Source: Rhodospirillaceae bacterium UBA6219 (lineage in GTDB: Bacteria > Pseudomonadota > Alphaproteobacteria > Rhodospirillales > Magnetospirillaceae). Taken from it: DNA of 60,580 nucleotides. This document shows positions 1 through 8,548 of this stretch, in pieces. Every line of letters starts with the position of its first letter. Position 1 is the stretch's first letter. The stretch lies in NCBI GenBank assembly GCA_002435715.1, contig DISD01000045.1:1-60580 (forward strand), given 5' to 3'. Under the pieces are notes generated by a model. That model saw only the letters and a list, made by a program, of their open reading frames with translations, did not search any database and was not told the origin of the DNA. A program made the translations under genes and the position numbers.

Positions 1-22
1 CGAGGCTGTCGGTCCACTTCAT
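1..22 (-). CDS. iscX: IscX, start only (cut by window edge)
   Basis: Only the first seven codons are in the window. They read MKWTDSL, the beginning expected of IscX (YfhJ), the small acidic protein that binds IscS and iron at the end of isc operons. The ATG overlaps the fdx stop as ATGA, so translation is probably coupled. The position directly after fdx is the usual one for iscX. The identification rests on seven residues plus synteny. Confidence 0.7.
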
Positions 23-366
23 TTGCGTCCTCCTCCTTCCTTCGCCATGTTGATCGTGTACTTCGGAATTTCCACCACCAGCGGCGTCTCCGTCACGAGC
101 GCCTGGCAGGACAGGCGCGAAGTCGGCTCCAGACCCCAGGCCTTGTCGAGCAGATCCTCCTCTACTTCATCGGCTTCTTCAAGCGACTCGAAGCCCTCGC
201 GCACCACGACGTGGCAGGTCGTGCACGCACAGGACTTCTCGCAGGCATGTTCGATCTCGATATCGTTGTCGAGCAGCGCATCGCAGATGGACGTGCCGGG
301 TTCGGCCTCGATGACGGCGCCCTCCGGGCACAGTTCGGCATGGGGCAACACGATGATCTGCGTCAT
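19..366 (-). CDS. fdx: ISC-type 2Fe-2S ferredoxin
   Basis: A 115-residue adrenodoxin-type [2Fe-2S] ferredoxin that supplies electrons for Fe-S cluster assembly on IscU. The four cluster cysteines appear as CEKSCACTTC (C-x5-C-x2-C, in the first half) and a later C in RLSCQ. The length fits the family. The start ATG overlaps the hscA stop as ATGA, and the stop overlaps the iscX start the same way, so hscA-fdx-iscX are translationally coupled. Last complete gene of the isc operon in this window. Confidence 0.95.
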   Translation of the reverse strand: MTQIIVLPHAELCPEGAVIEAEPGTSICDALLDNDIEIEHACEKSCACTTCHVVVREGFESLEEADEVEEDLLDKAWGLEPTSRLSCQALVTETPLVVEIPKYTINMAKEGGGRK

Positions 367-2246
367 ATCTCCTCAACCTTCTTTCCGGCCAGCGCACGCT
401 GGACGCTCTGGTTCATGCGGCGCGCCGCGAATTCGGCCGTGCCCTTCGAGAGGGCATCCATGGCCGCATCGATCGCCCGCCGGTCGTCGCCGAGCAATAC
501 GGATTGCAGTTTCGTCAGGCAACTCTCGACATGGGCATGTTCCAGCATCGAGAGCAGGTGGGCATCTTCCTTCAGTGCGGACTGCACGGCCTCGACGAGG
601 CGCTGCGCCTCGACCTGCGCCTCGCGCAAGGCGCGGCGGAAGGCATCTTCGGAGGCATGCGTGAAACTGTCCTTGAGCATCGAGGTGATCTCGTCGTCGC
701 TCAAGCCGTAGGATGGCTTGACCTCGATGCGTGCCTCGTGGCCGGTGGTCTGTTCGCGCGCCGTCACCGACAGCAGGCCATCGGCATCGACCTGGAAGGT
801 GACGCGGATACGGGCGGCGCCGGCGGCCATCGGCGGAATGCCGCGCAGCACGAAGCGGGCCAGCGAGCGGCACTGGTCGACCATCTCGCGCTCGACCTGC
901 AGCACGTGGATGGCCATGGCGGTCTGGCCGTCCTGATAGGTGGTGAATTCCTGGGCCATGGCCACCGGAATGGGGGTGTTGCGCGGAATGACCTTTTCGA
1001 CGATGCCGCCCATGGTCTCGATGCCCAAGGACAGGGGCGTCACGTCCAGCAGCAAGGTGTCGGACCCACGGGTCAGCGCCTCGGCCTGAAGGGCGGCGCC
1101 GACGGCGACCACTTCGTCAGGATTGATGTTGGAAAGCGGTTCCAGGCCGAAGAACTCGGCGACGCGCTTGCGGACCAGCGGCATGCGGGTGGAACCGCCC
1201 ACCAGCACCACGCCCTGGATGTCGGACACGTCGATGCCGGCGTCTTCGACCACGCCGCGGCAGATGTCGATGGTGCGGTCGACGAAGGGTGCGGCCAGCT
1301 TTTCCAGCTCGTCACGGGTCAGCGAATGGCGGCTGGCAATACCATCCAGTTCGATCATCCATTCGCCCGATTGACGGCCGGTCAGGCATTCCTTGGCGAC
1401 GCGGGCGGTCATCAGCGCCTGCTTGACCTCGCCGGCAGTGATGGCGGCGCCGGCCTGGCGCTGGGCCAGGAAATGTTCGGCCACCGCATGGTCGATGTCG
1501 TCGCCGCCCAGCACGGCGTCGCCGCCGGTGGCTTTGACCTGGAACACGCCCTTTTCCATCTTCAGGATGGAAATGTCGAAGGTGCCGCCGCCCAGGTCAT
1601 AGACGGCGTACAGCCCTTCCACCGAATTGTCCAAACCATAGGCCAAAGCGGCGGCGGTGGGTTCGTTGACCAGGCGCAGCACTTCGATATCGGCCAGACG
1701 GGCGGCGTCCTTGGTCGCGGTGCGTGCCGCGTCGTCGAAATAAGCGGGAACGGTGATGACGGCACGGGTCACCGCCTTGCCCAGCATGGATTGCTCGGCG
1801 CGGTCCTTGATGGCCATCAGGATATGGGCGGAAATGGCCACCGGAGTCAGGGTGCGCCCCGCCACGCGCAGGCGCACCATGCCACCTTCCGGGGGCACTT
1901 CCACCTCGTAAGGCAGGGTGCCGGCCAGCGACTTGACGTCTTCCAGGCCGCGTCCCATCAGACGCTTGATGGACGACACCACGTGGTCGGGGCTTTCCAG
2001 GATGGCTTCACGGGCCTCGCGGCCGACCACCACCGAGCCGTCATCCTTGTAATGGACCACCGACGGGATCAGCGCCTTGCCGTTTTCGTCCTTCAGGACC
2101 TCGACCTCGGTATCGAAGGAAAAGGCCACCACCGAATTGGTGGTCCCCAAATCGATGCCCACCGCCAAGCCGGCTTCGTCTTGGTGGGGAACGGGGGTTT
2201 CCCCAGGCTCGTGCAATTGCAGCAGGACGAGGCCGTCATCACTCAT
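363..2246 (-). CDS. hscA: Fe-S assembly chaperone HscA (Hsp70 family)
   Basis: A 627-residue specialised Hsp70 that, with HscB, releases the cluster from IscU. The ATPase domain begins with the phosphate loop GIDLGTTNS around residue 30, and the DLGGGTFDIS and VVLVGGSTRMP motifs follow. A substrate-binding domain and helical lid complete the family length. I chose the ATG of MSDDGLV because AAAGGA precedes it at good spacing; an upstream ATG (2288) would add 14 unlikely residues. The gap to hscB is about 90 bp, the largest within the operon. Its client motif LPPVK is present in IscU upstream. Confidence 0.95.
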   Translation of the reverse strand: MSDDGLVLLQLHEPGETPVPHQDEAGLAVGIDLGTTNSVVAFSFDTEVEVLKDENGKALIPSVVHYKDDGSVVVGREAREAILESPDHVVSSIKRLMGRGLEDVKSLAGTLPYEVEVPPEGGMVRLRVAGRTLTPVAISAHILMAIKDRAEQSMLGKAVTRAVITVPAYFDDAARTATKDAARLADIEVLRLVNEPTAAALAYGLDNSVEGLYAVYDLGGGTFDISILKMEKGVFQVKATGGDAVLGGDDIDHAVAEHFLAQRQAGAAITAGEVKQALMTARVAKECLTGRQSGEWMIELDGIASRHSLTRDELEKLAAPFVDRTIDICRGVVEDAGIDVSDIQGVVLVGGSTRMPLVRKRVAEFFGLEPLSNINPDEVVAVGAALQAEALTRGSDTLLLDVTPLSLGIETMGGIVEKVIPRNTPIPVAMAQEFTTYQDGQTAMAIHVLQVEREMVDQCRSLARFVLRGIPPMAAGAARIRVTFQVDADGLLSVTAREQTTGHEARIEVKPSYGLSDDEITSMLKDSFTHASEDAFRRALREAQVEAQRLVEAVQSALKEDAHLLSMLEHAHVESCLTKLQSVLLGDDRRAIDAAMDALSKGTAEFAARRMNQSVQRALAGKKVEEI

Positions 2247-2333
2247 CGGGGAAATCCTTTCGATCATTGATTTTGTGGGCCGGTTCACCAGACAGACGGT
2301 TCATCCCAATGAACCTTCTGCCTGGATCGACCA

Positions 2334-2987
2334 TTAGCGCAAAGCCCGCGTCATGCGGGTCTTCTTGGTGCGGGCCTCTTCGGCCAGCTTGGCGAGATAT
2401 TTCAGGCGAATGGTCAGATGCACCGCCTCGTCCAACTCGCCCGCATTGATGGCGGCCGAGATATGGCATTGGCAGGCGATGACCTCGGTATCGGCCTCGG
2501 CGGACAGCTTGGTGATGGTTTCCACGGAATCCGCATCGGCGATGGCCTCGCGTTTTTCCATCTGTTCCATCAGCAATTGCGGGTCGTTGATGGTGCCACA
2601 CGCCGTCAGGTCCACCTTGTGGCCCTTCAGGTCCAGCACATAGGCGGCCCGCTTCAGCGGGTCCTTCAACGTCTCGTAAGCTTCGTTCAACGCCGTCGCC
2701 TGGCTTTGCGACAAAGCCCGTTCCTTGGCCGATTTGGCGGCGAAACGGTCGGGATGCAGCCGGCGTTGAAAGCCGAAATACTGCTTTTCCAACAGATCCA
2801 GGTCGATATCGAACGTGGGCTGAAGGCCCAGACGGGAAAAATGGTCGATGGTTCCCGGCCCTTGGACTGCCCCACAGACGGAACAGAACAGGGCACGGGC
2901 GGCCACCGGCCCTTTGCAGGACCAGCACGGCACCACGGACGCCGCGGCAGTGGCAATGCTGGCGGTCATCGCACCCCCCTCCGGCAT
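2334..2987 (-). CDS. hscB: J-domain co-chaperone HscB
   Basis: A 217-residue co-chaperone that delivers IscU to HscA and stimulates its ATPase. The J domain carries the invariant HPD in RRLHPDRF, and a C-terminal helical domain for IscU binding follows. The N terminus has an extra tetracysteine element (CWSC, then CSVC 14 residues later). E. coli HscB lacks it, whereas eukaryotic HSC20 has one like it, so it probably binds a metal. The start at 2987 has GAGGTG upstream; an ATG at 2969 with a GGAGG run upstream is equally good and keeps the cysteines. Lies 12 bp after iscA. Confidence 0.92.
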   Translation of the reverse strand: MPEGGAMTASIATAAASVVPCWSCKGPVAARALFCSVCGAVQGPGTIDHFSRLGLQPTFDIDLDLLEKQYFGFQRRLHPDRFAAKSAKERALSQSQATALNEAYETLKDPLKRAAYVLDLKGHKVDLTACGTINDPQLLMEQMEKREAIADADSVETITKLSAEADTEVIACQCHISAAINAGELDEAVHLTIRLKYLAKLAEEARTKKTRMTRALR

Positions 2988-2999
2988 GTTGTCACCTCG

Positions 3000-3338
3000 T
3001 CAGACGTGGAAGGATTCACCGCAGCCGCAACGCCCCTTTTCGTTGGGATTACGGAAGACGAAGCCGGATTGCATCTTTTCTTCCACCCAATCCATTTCGG
3101 TGCCGAAGATGAACATGGCGGCCTTGGGATCGATCAGCACGGTGATGCCGTTCTGTTCGACCACTTCGTCGAAAGGCGACTTCTCGTCGGCGTATTCCAG
3201 CGTGTATTGCATGCCGGAACAGCCCTTGGAACGCACACCGATGCGGATACCCGCCGACGGCTTGCCGCGCTTTTCCAGCATGGTGCGGACCCGCGAAGCA
3301 GCGCTTTCGGTGATGCTGATGGGAGCCTTCAGTTCCAT
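3000..3338 (-). CDS. iscA: A-type Fe-S carrier IscA
   Basis: A 112-residue HesB/IscA-family protein that carries iron or Fe-S clusters to target enzymes. The three conserved cysteines are visible: one in KGCSGMQY and two in the C-terminal RCGCGESF. I took the ATG of MELKAP because it matches the usual IscA N terminus and has GAGAGGGA upstream; 36 residues in frame before it look non-coding. Lies between iscU and hscB in the standard isc order. Confidence 0.95.
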   Translation of the reverse strand: MELKAPISITESAASRVRTMLEKRGKPSAGIRIGVRSKGCSGMQYTLEYADEKSPFDEVVEQNGITVLIDPKAAMFIFGTEMDWVEEKMQSGFVFRNPNEKGRCGCGESFHV

Positions 3339-3372
3339 AAGCGATCCCTCTCTCGTAATGGTGACCGCCGGC

Positions 3373-3780
3373 TTAGCCGGCGGCCTTTTCGTCCTCACCC
3401 TGGCCGGCCTTGGACTTGTAGTCCTTGATGGCGGCCTTGATAGCATCCTCGGCCAACACCGAACAGTGGATCTTGACCGGGGGCAGCGCCAGTTCGTTGG
3501 CGATGTCGGTGTTCTTGATGGCGGCGGCTTCGTCCAGGGTCTTGCCCTTCACCCATTCGGTGACCAGCGAAGACGAGGCGATGGCCGAACCACAGCCGAA
3601 GGTCTTGAACTTGGCGTCCTCGATGATGCCTTCGGGGCTCACCTTGATCTGCAGCTTCATCACGTCGCCGCAGGCCGGTGCACCCACCAGACCGGTGCCG
3701 ACATCGGTGGAATCCTTGTCCATCGAGCCGACGTTGCGGGGGTGTTCGTAATGGTCGACGACCTTGTCGCTATAAGCCAT
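3373..3780 (-). CDS. iscU: Fe-S scaffold IscU
   Basis: A 135-residue scaffold on which IscS-derived sulfur and iron are built into a [2Fe-2S] cluster. The three ligand cysteines are in PACGDVM, FGCGSAI and IHCSVLA, the Asp of ACGD is kept, and the HscA recognition motif LPPVK precedes the third cysteine. The start is the ATG of MAYSDKV, preceded by a GGAGGAA ribosome binding site. Lies about 70 bp after iscS and about 35 bp before iscA. Confidence 0.96.
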   Translation of the reverse strand: MAYSDKVVDHYEHPRNVGSMDKDSTDVGTGLVGAPACGDVMKLQIKVSPEGIIEDAKFKTFGCGSAIASSSLVTEWVKGKTLDEAAAIKNTDIANELALPPVKIHCSVLAEDAIKAAIKDYKSKAGQGEDEKAAG

Positions 3781-3848
3781 GTGTTCCTCCAACTTCCGGG
3801 CCGAGGGGACGGCCCTGATCATGTCGATATCTTACATATGGGGACGGG

Positions 3849-5087
3849 TCAGTGTTCCGCCCACTGGATGGACTTCAGGTCGACGCCTTCCAGGTGCATG
3901 TCCCACAAAGGCGACAGCGAGCGCAGATGCTCGACCGCCTTGACCGTGTGGTCGATGGCGTAATCGATGTCTTCCTGGGTGGTGAAGCGGCCGATGCCGA
4001 AGCGCAAGCTGGTATGGGCCATTTCGGCGTCCAGACCCAAGGCGCGCAGCACATAGGACGGTTCCAGCGACGCCGAGGTACAGGCCGAACCCGACGACAC
4101 CGCCAGATCCTTGACCCCCATCATCAGCCCCTCGCCTTCGACGAAGGCGAAGGAAATGTTGATGTTGCCGGCGACGCGGTTGTCCAGATCACCATTGACA
4201 TAGATTTCCGGCAGGCGCTGCTTCAGGCCCCCCAGCAGACGGTCGCGCATGCCGCGCAGACGTTCGGCTTCGGCGCCCATTTCGGCCTTGGCGATGGCGC
4301 AGGCTTCCCCCAGGCCGACGCACAGCATGGTGGCCAAGGTGCCAGACCGCATGCCGCGTTCCTGACCGCCGCCATTGATCATGGGGACCAGTCGCACACG
4401 CGGACGACGACGGACGTAAAGGGCGCCGATGCCCTTGGGGCCATAAATCTTGTGACCGGAAATGGACATCAGGTCGATGTTCATGGCGTTGACGTCCAGA
4501 TCGATCTTGCCCACGGCCTGGGCGCAATCGGTATGGAAGAAAGCGCCCTTCTTGCGGCACAAAGCACCGATCTCGGCCAGCGGCTGGACCACGCCGATTT
4601 CGTTGTTCACACCCATGACGGAAACGATGGCGGTCTTGTCGGTGACGACCGCTTCCAGTTCGGCCATGTCGATCAGGCCGTTGGGCTGCACCGGCAGATA
4701 GGTGACCTTGAAGCCTTCCTGTTCCAGGTGGCGGCAGGTGTCGAGCACGCATTTGTGCTCGGTGACCACGGTGACGATGTGGTCCTTCTTGTCCTTATAG
4801 AACTGGGCGACGCCCTTGATGGCCAGATTGTTGGATTCGGTGGCACCCGAGGTGAAGATGATTTCCTTGGCATCGGCGCCGATGATGGCGGCCACCTGCT
4901 CGCGGGCCTGTTCCACCGCTTCTTCCGCTTCCCAGCCATAAGCGTGGTTGCGCGAATGCGGGTTGCCGAACTTTTCGGTGAAATACGGCAGCATCTTTTC
5001 GACCACGCGCGGATCGCACGGCGTGGTGGCCTGATAGTCGAGATAAATCGGCTGTCCCGGGCGTCGGCCGATGGAGGGGATGGTCAT
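3849..5087 (-). CDS. iscS: Cysteine desulfurase IscS
   Basis: A 412-residue PLP-dependent class V aminotransferase-fold enzyme that converts cysteine to alanine and passes the persulfide to IscU. PLP lysine is in SGHKIYGPKG and the mobile-loop catalytic cysteine in SGSACTSASLEP. Length and C terminus (ending in QWAEH, the IscU contact region) match housekeeping IscS rather than SufS. The gene lies 27 bp after a second desulfurase gene, so this operon encodes two enzymes of the same class. Confidence 0.96.
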   Translation of the reverse strand: MTIPSIGRRPGQPIYLDYQATTPCDPRVVEKMLPYFTEKFGNPHSRNHAYGWEAEEAVEQAREQVAAIIGADAKEIIFTSGATESNNLAIKGVAQFYKDKKDHIVTVVTEHKCVLDTCRHLEQEGFKVTYLPVQPNGLIDMAELEAVVTDKTAIVSVMGVNNEIGVVQPLAEIGALCRKKGAFFHTDCAQAVGKIDLDVNAMNIDLMSISGHKIYGPKGIGALYVRRRPRVRLVPMINGGGQERGMRSGTLATMLCVGLGEACAIAKAEMGAEAERLRGMRDRLLGGLKQRLPEIYVNGDLDNRVAGNINISFAFVEGEGLMMGVKDLAVSSGSACTSASLEPSYVLRALGLDAEMAHTSLRFGIGRFTTQEDIDYAIDHTVKAVEHLRSLSPLWDMHLEGVDLKSIQWAEH

Positions 5088-5114
5088 CGCTTCAGGTCCT
5101 TTCGCTTGGCGGCC

Positions 5115-6242
5115 CTAGGCCGCGTCCTTGACTGTTTTTCCTTTCCGCCGGGCCAGGTCGCTCCAGGCGGACAGGAAGGCATCGACATCTTGGGCTTGGC
5201 TTGCCGGCCCCAGGCTGACGCGCAATGCGCAATCGGCCAGACCCGGCCCCAGGCCCATGGCCGCCAGCACATGGCTGGAAGCCACTTTACCCGATGAACA
5301 GGCCGATCCCGCACTGACCATCACCCCGGCCAAATCCAAGGCCACCACCTGAACTTGCGCGGCGACTTCCGGCAAAATCAGGCACGAGGTATTGCACAGC
5401 CGGGGCGACGACCCGCCCACGATCCTTGCCTCGGGCACCCGTTCCACCGCTTGGGCTTCCAGGGCATCCCTCAGCGTCCTCATCCTTGCCGGGGCATCGC
5501 CCCCCTTGGCTTCTTCCGCCGCCAATCTGGCGGCGACAGCGAAGCCGACGATGCCGGCAAGATTTTCGGTTCCCGCTCGACGACTTTTCTCCTGACCACC
5601 TCCTAGCAAGATGGGTGCCAAGGAAATGTCGCTTTTAGACAACGACAAACAACCGATTCCGGCCGGTCCGCCCATTTTGTGTGCGCTTAATGTCAGGAAG
5701 TCGACATCAAGGTCCGACAAAAAAACAGGCATGCGACCCAAACCCTGGGCGGCGTCGCAATGGACCAAGGCGCCATGGGCACGGGCGACGCGGACCACTT
5801 CCGCCACCGGCTGGATGATACCGGTTTCGTTGTTGGCCAACATCACCGACACCAGGGCCGGGGCGGGATCGGCAGCCAGCAATCGGTCCAGCTCGGCCAG
5901 GTCGACGATGCCGTCGGCACCGACCGGAATGACCTGTGCCGGGCCGCATTGCCGCACCGAGGCATGTTCGATATCCGACACCAGCACCCGCCGCCCGGTG
6001 CCACGCAGGGCCAAGGCGTTGGCTTCGGTCCCGCCCGAGGTGAAGACGATCCCGGCCGGATCGCCCCCCACGGCGGCGGCGACGTCGCGCCGCGCCGCCT
6101 CCAGGCGGGCGCGGGCACGACGGCCGAAATCGTGGACGGAAGAAGGGTTGCCGGCGGCTTTCAGGGTCTCGACCATGGCGTCGATGACCTCGGGCCGCGC
6201 CGGGGCGCCGGCGTTATAGTCGAGGTAAACCGACACGCTCAC
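5115..6242 (-). CDS. Second cysteine desulfurase, NifS/IscS-like
   Basis: A roughly 375-residue class V aminotransferase-fold enzyme, paralogous to the adjacent IscS. PLP lysine is in LSAHKMGGPAG and the catalytic cysteine in SAGSACSSGK. It lacks the IscS-type C-terminal tail and ends soon after the last helix, so it may not dock on IscU the way IscS does. I prefer a GTG start at 6242 because AAGGAGG lies 10 bases upstream; a TTG nine bases earlier is too close to it. Lies between iscR and iscS in the isc operon, so presumably under IscR control. A role in tRNA thiolation or thiamine/molybdopterin sulfur supply is possible but not shown. Confidence 0.88.
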   Translation of the reverse strand: MSVSVYLDYNAGAPARPEVIDAMVETLKAAGNPSSVHDFGRRARARLEAARRDVAAAVGGDPAGIVFTSGGTEANALALRGTGRRVLVSDIEHASVRQCGPAQVIPVGADGIVDLAELDRLLAADPAPALVSVMLANNETGIIQPVAEVVRVARAHGALVHCDAAQGLGRMPVFLSDLDVDFLTLSAHKMGGPAGIGCLSLSKSDISLAPILLGGGQEKSRRAGTENLAGIVGFAVAARLAAEEAKGGDAPARMRTLRDALEAQAVERVPEARIVGGSSPRLCNTSCLILPEVAAQVQVVALDLAGVMVSAGSACSSGKVASSHVLAAMGLGPGLADCALRVSLGPASQAQDVDAFLSAWSDLARRKGKTVKDAA

Positions 6243-6292
6243 CGAACCCAAGCCTCCTTAGTGATCCGCACCATACCGCTTAATGGGGCCGC

Positions 6293-6757
6293 TTATTGGG
6301 CGGCAACGGTGCCGGTATTGCCGTGAAACATGCCCGAGCTGCCCAGGATGCGGCGTTCGCACACATCGGCCAACGACACCGCCGACAAATACAGATAGAT
6401 CTGGTTGCCCAGTTCTTCCCACAGATCGTGGGTCAGGCAGCGGCCCTTGTTGTGGTGGCAGCCGGCCGGCGAGCCGGGCGAGCAACGGGTGGTCTGGATC
6501 GGTTCGTCCACCGCCAGGATGATGTCGGAAATGCGCATCTGCGCCGCCGGACGCGACAACAAATAGCCGCCGCCGGGACCGCGCACGCTTTTCACCAGAC
6601 CGCCCTTCCGAAGCTTGCCGAACAGCTGCTCCAGATAGGACAGGGAAATTTCCTGACGCTCGGCGATGTCGGCCAAAGCGACCGGGTTGCCTTGCGAGTG
6701 GCTGGTCAGGTCGACCATGGCCATCACGGCGTAACGACCTTTGGTGCTGAGTTTCAC
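6293..6757 (-). CDS. iscR: Rrf2-family Fe-S regulator IscR
   Basis: A 154-residue transcription factor that senses Fe-S status and represses the isc operon when it holds a [2Fe-2S] cluster. The N-terminal winged helix includes the ALADIAERQEISLSYLEQLF recognition region. The cluster ligands are three cysteines in the RCSPG, AGCHH and GRCLTH segments, with the conserved His in LTHDLW. The start is GTG with CAGGAGA seven bases upstream. A perfect 7-bp inverted repeat lies 19-36 bp upstream of the start, a possible operator. First gene of the isc operon, 51 bp after cysE. Confidence 0.93.
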   Translation of the reverse strand: MKLSTKGRYAVMAMVDLTSHSQGNPVALADIAERQEISLSYLEQLFGKLRKGGLVKSVRGPGGGYLLSRPAAQMRISDIILAVDEPIQTTRCSPGSPAGCHHNKGRCLTHDLWEELGNQIYLYLSAVSLADVCERRILGSSGMFHGNTGTVAAQ

Positions 6758-6775
6758 TGCTGTCTCTCCTGAACG

Positions 6776-6793
6776 ATCGGACCCCAGTCCGAT
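6776..6793 (-). promoter_or_regulatory. Inverted repeat upstream of iscR, possible operator
   Basis: In the 51-bp cysE-iscR gap, ATCGGAC and GTCCGAT form a perfect 7-bp inverted repeat around CCCA. It is well placed for autoregulation by IscR or another dimeric regulator, or as an RNA hairpin just upstream of the iscR ribosome binding site. It does not match the E. coli type 1 or type 2 IscR consensus closely, so the assignment is tentative. Confidence 0.35.
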
Positions 6794-6808
6794 GATTGAG
6801 CCTGGTCC

Positions 6809-7543
6809 TTAGACCGCCTGGTTACGGTCGTCGTCCCCCAGGACGACGACGTTGGCCGCGTGGCGGTTGGGGTGATGATGCTGGGCGCGTTCGGCTTCCA
6901 GTTCCTGCACCCGCTCGACCAGGGTGTTGACCTGGCTGCGCAGGTTGTCGATGGCACGCGCCACCGGGTCGGGCAGATTGTCGTCTTCCAGGCCATAGGC
7001 GCAGAAAGTGGGCTCGCCCTCTTTCGGCTTGCGCAGCACGGCGCGGGCCGGAATACCCACCATGGTGACGCCGGGCGGCACTTCGGTCAGCACCACGGCG
7101 TTGGCGCCGATGCGCGCCCCCTTGCCGACCACGATGGGCCCCAGCACCTGGGCGCCGGAACCGACGATGACGCCGTCTTCCAGGGTCGGATGACGCTTGC
7201 CCTTGTGCAGCGAGGTGCCGCCCAGGGTAACGCCGTGATAAAGGGTGACGTCGTCGCCGATGATGGCGGTCTCGCCGATCACCACCCCGGTGCCGTGGTC
7301 GATGAACAAACGGCGGCCGATGGTGGCGCCGGGATGGATTTCAATGCCGGTGAACACCTTGCCCACATGGGACAAGATACGCCCCAGGACCTTCAAACCC
7401 ACACCCCAGCACCAATGCGCCATGCGATAAATCAGCAGCGCATGCAGTCCGGGATAGCAAAGAATCACCTCGATTATGGAATGCGCCGCCGGGTCGCGGC
7501 TGCGAATAGAGGCAATATCTTCGCGAAGAGACTTGAAAACCAT
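6809..7543 (-). CDS. cysE: Serine O-acetyltransferase
   Basis: A 244-residue enzyme that makes O-acetylserine from serine and acetyl-CoA, the committed step to cysteine. The C-terminal left-handed beta helix has hexapeptide repeats and the active-site segments HPGATIGRRLFIDHGTG and VTLGG. The start is taken at the ATG of MVFKSLRED; 20 upstream in-frame residues are not typical. It lies on the same strand directly before iscR, so cysteine synthesis may be co-expressed with the cysteine-consuming isc genes. The last 20 residues are His/Asn-rich (AQHHHPNRHA). Confidence 0.93.
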   Translation of the reverse strand: MVFKSLREDIASIRSRDPAAHSIIEVILCYPGLHALLIYRMAHWCWGVGLKVLGRILSHVGKVFTGIEIHPGATIGRRLFIDHGTGVVIGETAIIGDDVTLYHGVTLGGTSLHKGKRHPTLEDGVIVGSGAQVLGPIVVGKGARIGANAVVLTEVPPGVTMVGIPARAVLRKPKEGEPTFCAYGLEDDNLPDPVARAIDNLRSQVNTLVERVQELEAERAQHHHPNRHAANVVVLGDDDRNQAV

Positions 7544-7795
7544 GGCCGGCAATATGCTAATCTTCCGCTCGAGGACGCAACCCATGTGCACATCAAGGAC
7601 CAAGGGGGGCCTTGCGGCTGGGTTGCTTTCGTTGAGGTGAATATAGGATGCCCGACAAAGCCGGTCAAGTATGACCGGCCATCAGCCCAAAACCCGCCAA
7701 TTATTCCCCGACGCGCATACTCGGGATTTTTCCGCTGCCCTGGCGGTTCCCATAGGCGCGCCGCATAACAAACCAAGACAGGTATAGGGGACACG

Positions 7796-8485
7796 ATGCC
7801 CGAGGTTATTTTCAACGGACCCGACGGACGCCTGGAAGGCCGCTACCACCATTCCAAGGTTGTCAACGCGCCCATCGCCCTGTTGCTGCATCCGCATCCG
7901 CAGCATGGCGGCACCATGAACAACAAGGTGGTCTACGCGCTCTACAACGCCTTCGTGAAGCGCGGTTTCTCGACCCTGCGCTTCAACTTCCGCGGTGTCG
8001 GCCGCTCTCAGGGCAAGTTCGACAGCGGTCAGGGCGAATTGTCCGACGCCGCGTCGGCGCTCGACTGGATGCAGACTTACAACCCCAACGCCCAGGCCTG
8101 TTGGGTGGGGGGCTTTTCGTTCGGTGCCTGGATCGGCATGCAGCTTCTGATGCGCCGCCCGGAAATCGACGGCTTCGTCTCGGTGGCGCCGCCGGCCAAC
8201 GCCTACGACTTCACCTTCCTGGCCCCTTGCCCGTCTTCCGGACTGATCGTCCACGGCACCGCCGACGACGCCGTGCCCGAAGCCTCGGTGGCCAAGCTGG
8301 CGACCAAGCTGGGGAGCCAAAAGAACATCCGCGTCAAGTATCGCACGGTGGAAGGCGCCAACCATTTCTTCGGCGACCACCTGGAGCCGCTGGCCGAGAT
8401 GGTGGACCTTTACCTGGGCGAAAGCCTGGCGGAAGCCGCCGCCAACCGCCCCGGCCTGCCGCCGGTGGCCGTGGCCGCGCCGTAA
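7796..8485 (+). CDS. Alpha/beta hydrolase (dienelactone hydrolase-like)
   Basis: A 229-residue alpha/beta-hydrolase-fold protein of the COG2945 type common in alphaproteobacteria; the substrate is unknown. The segment LLHPHPQHGGTMNNKVV and the following FNFRGVGRSQG are hallmarks of this subgroup. The expected nucleophile elbow reads VGGFSFGAW (GxSxG-like), and the terminal NHFFGDH supplies the catalytic His. No signal peptide. AGGGGA precedes the ATG. Divergent from cysE across about 250 bp, and ends in a clear terminator. Confidence 0.85.
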   Translation: MPEVIFNGPDGRLEGRYHHSKVVNAPIALLLHPHPQHGGTMNNKVVYALYNAFVKRGFSTLRFNFRGVGRSQGKFDSGQGELSDAASALDWMQTYNPNAQACWVGGFSFGAWIGMQLLMRRPEIDGFVSVAPPANAYDFTFLAPCPSSGLIVHGTADDAVPEASVAKLATKLGSQKNIRVKYRTVEGANHFFGDHLEPLAEMVDLYLGESLAEAAANRPGLPPVAVAAP

Positions 8486-8508
8486 AACGTCAACGGGCTG
8501 AATGATTG

Positions 8509-8543
8509 AACCCCGCCGGAGCGATCCGGCGGGGTTTTTCTTT
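8509..8543 (+). terminator. Rho-independent terminator after hydrolase gene
   Basis: A 12-bp stem (AACCCCGCCGGA/TCCGGCGGGGTT) with a GCGA loop is followed by TTTCTTT, 25 bp after the hydrolase stop. The convergent lipoprotein gene ends just beyond it. Confidence 0.9.
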
Positions 8544-8548
8544 ACCCA

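Noticed and set aside
504..2270. Open frame of about 590 codons antisense to hscA
   Set aside because: A shadow frame; hscA is unmistakable and fills the same DNA.
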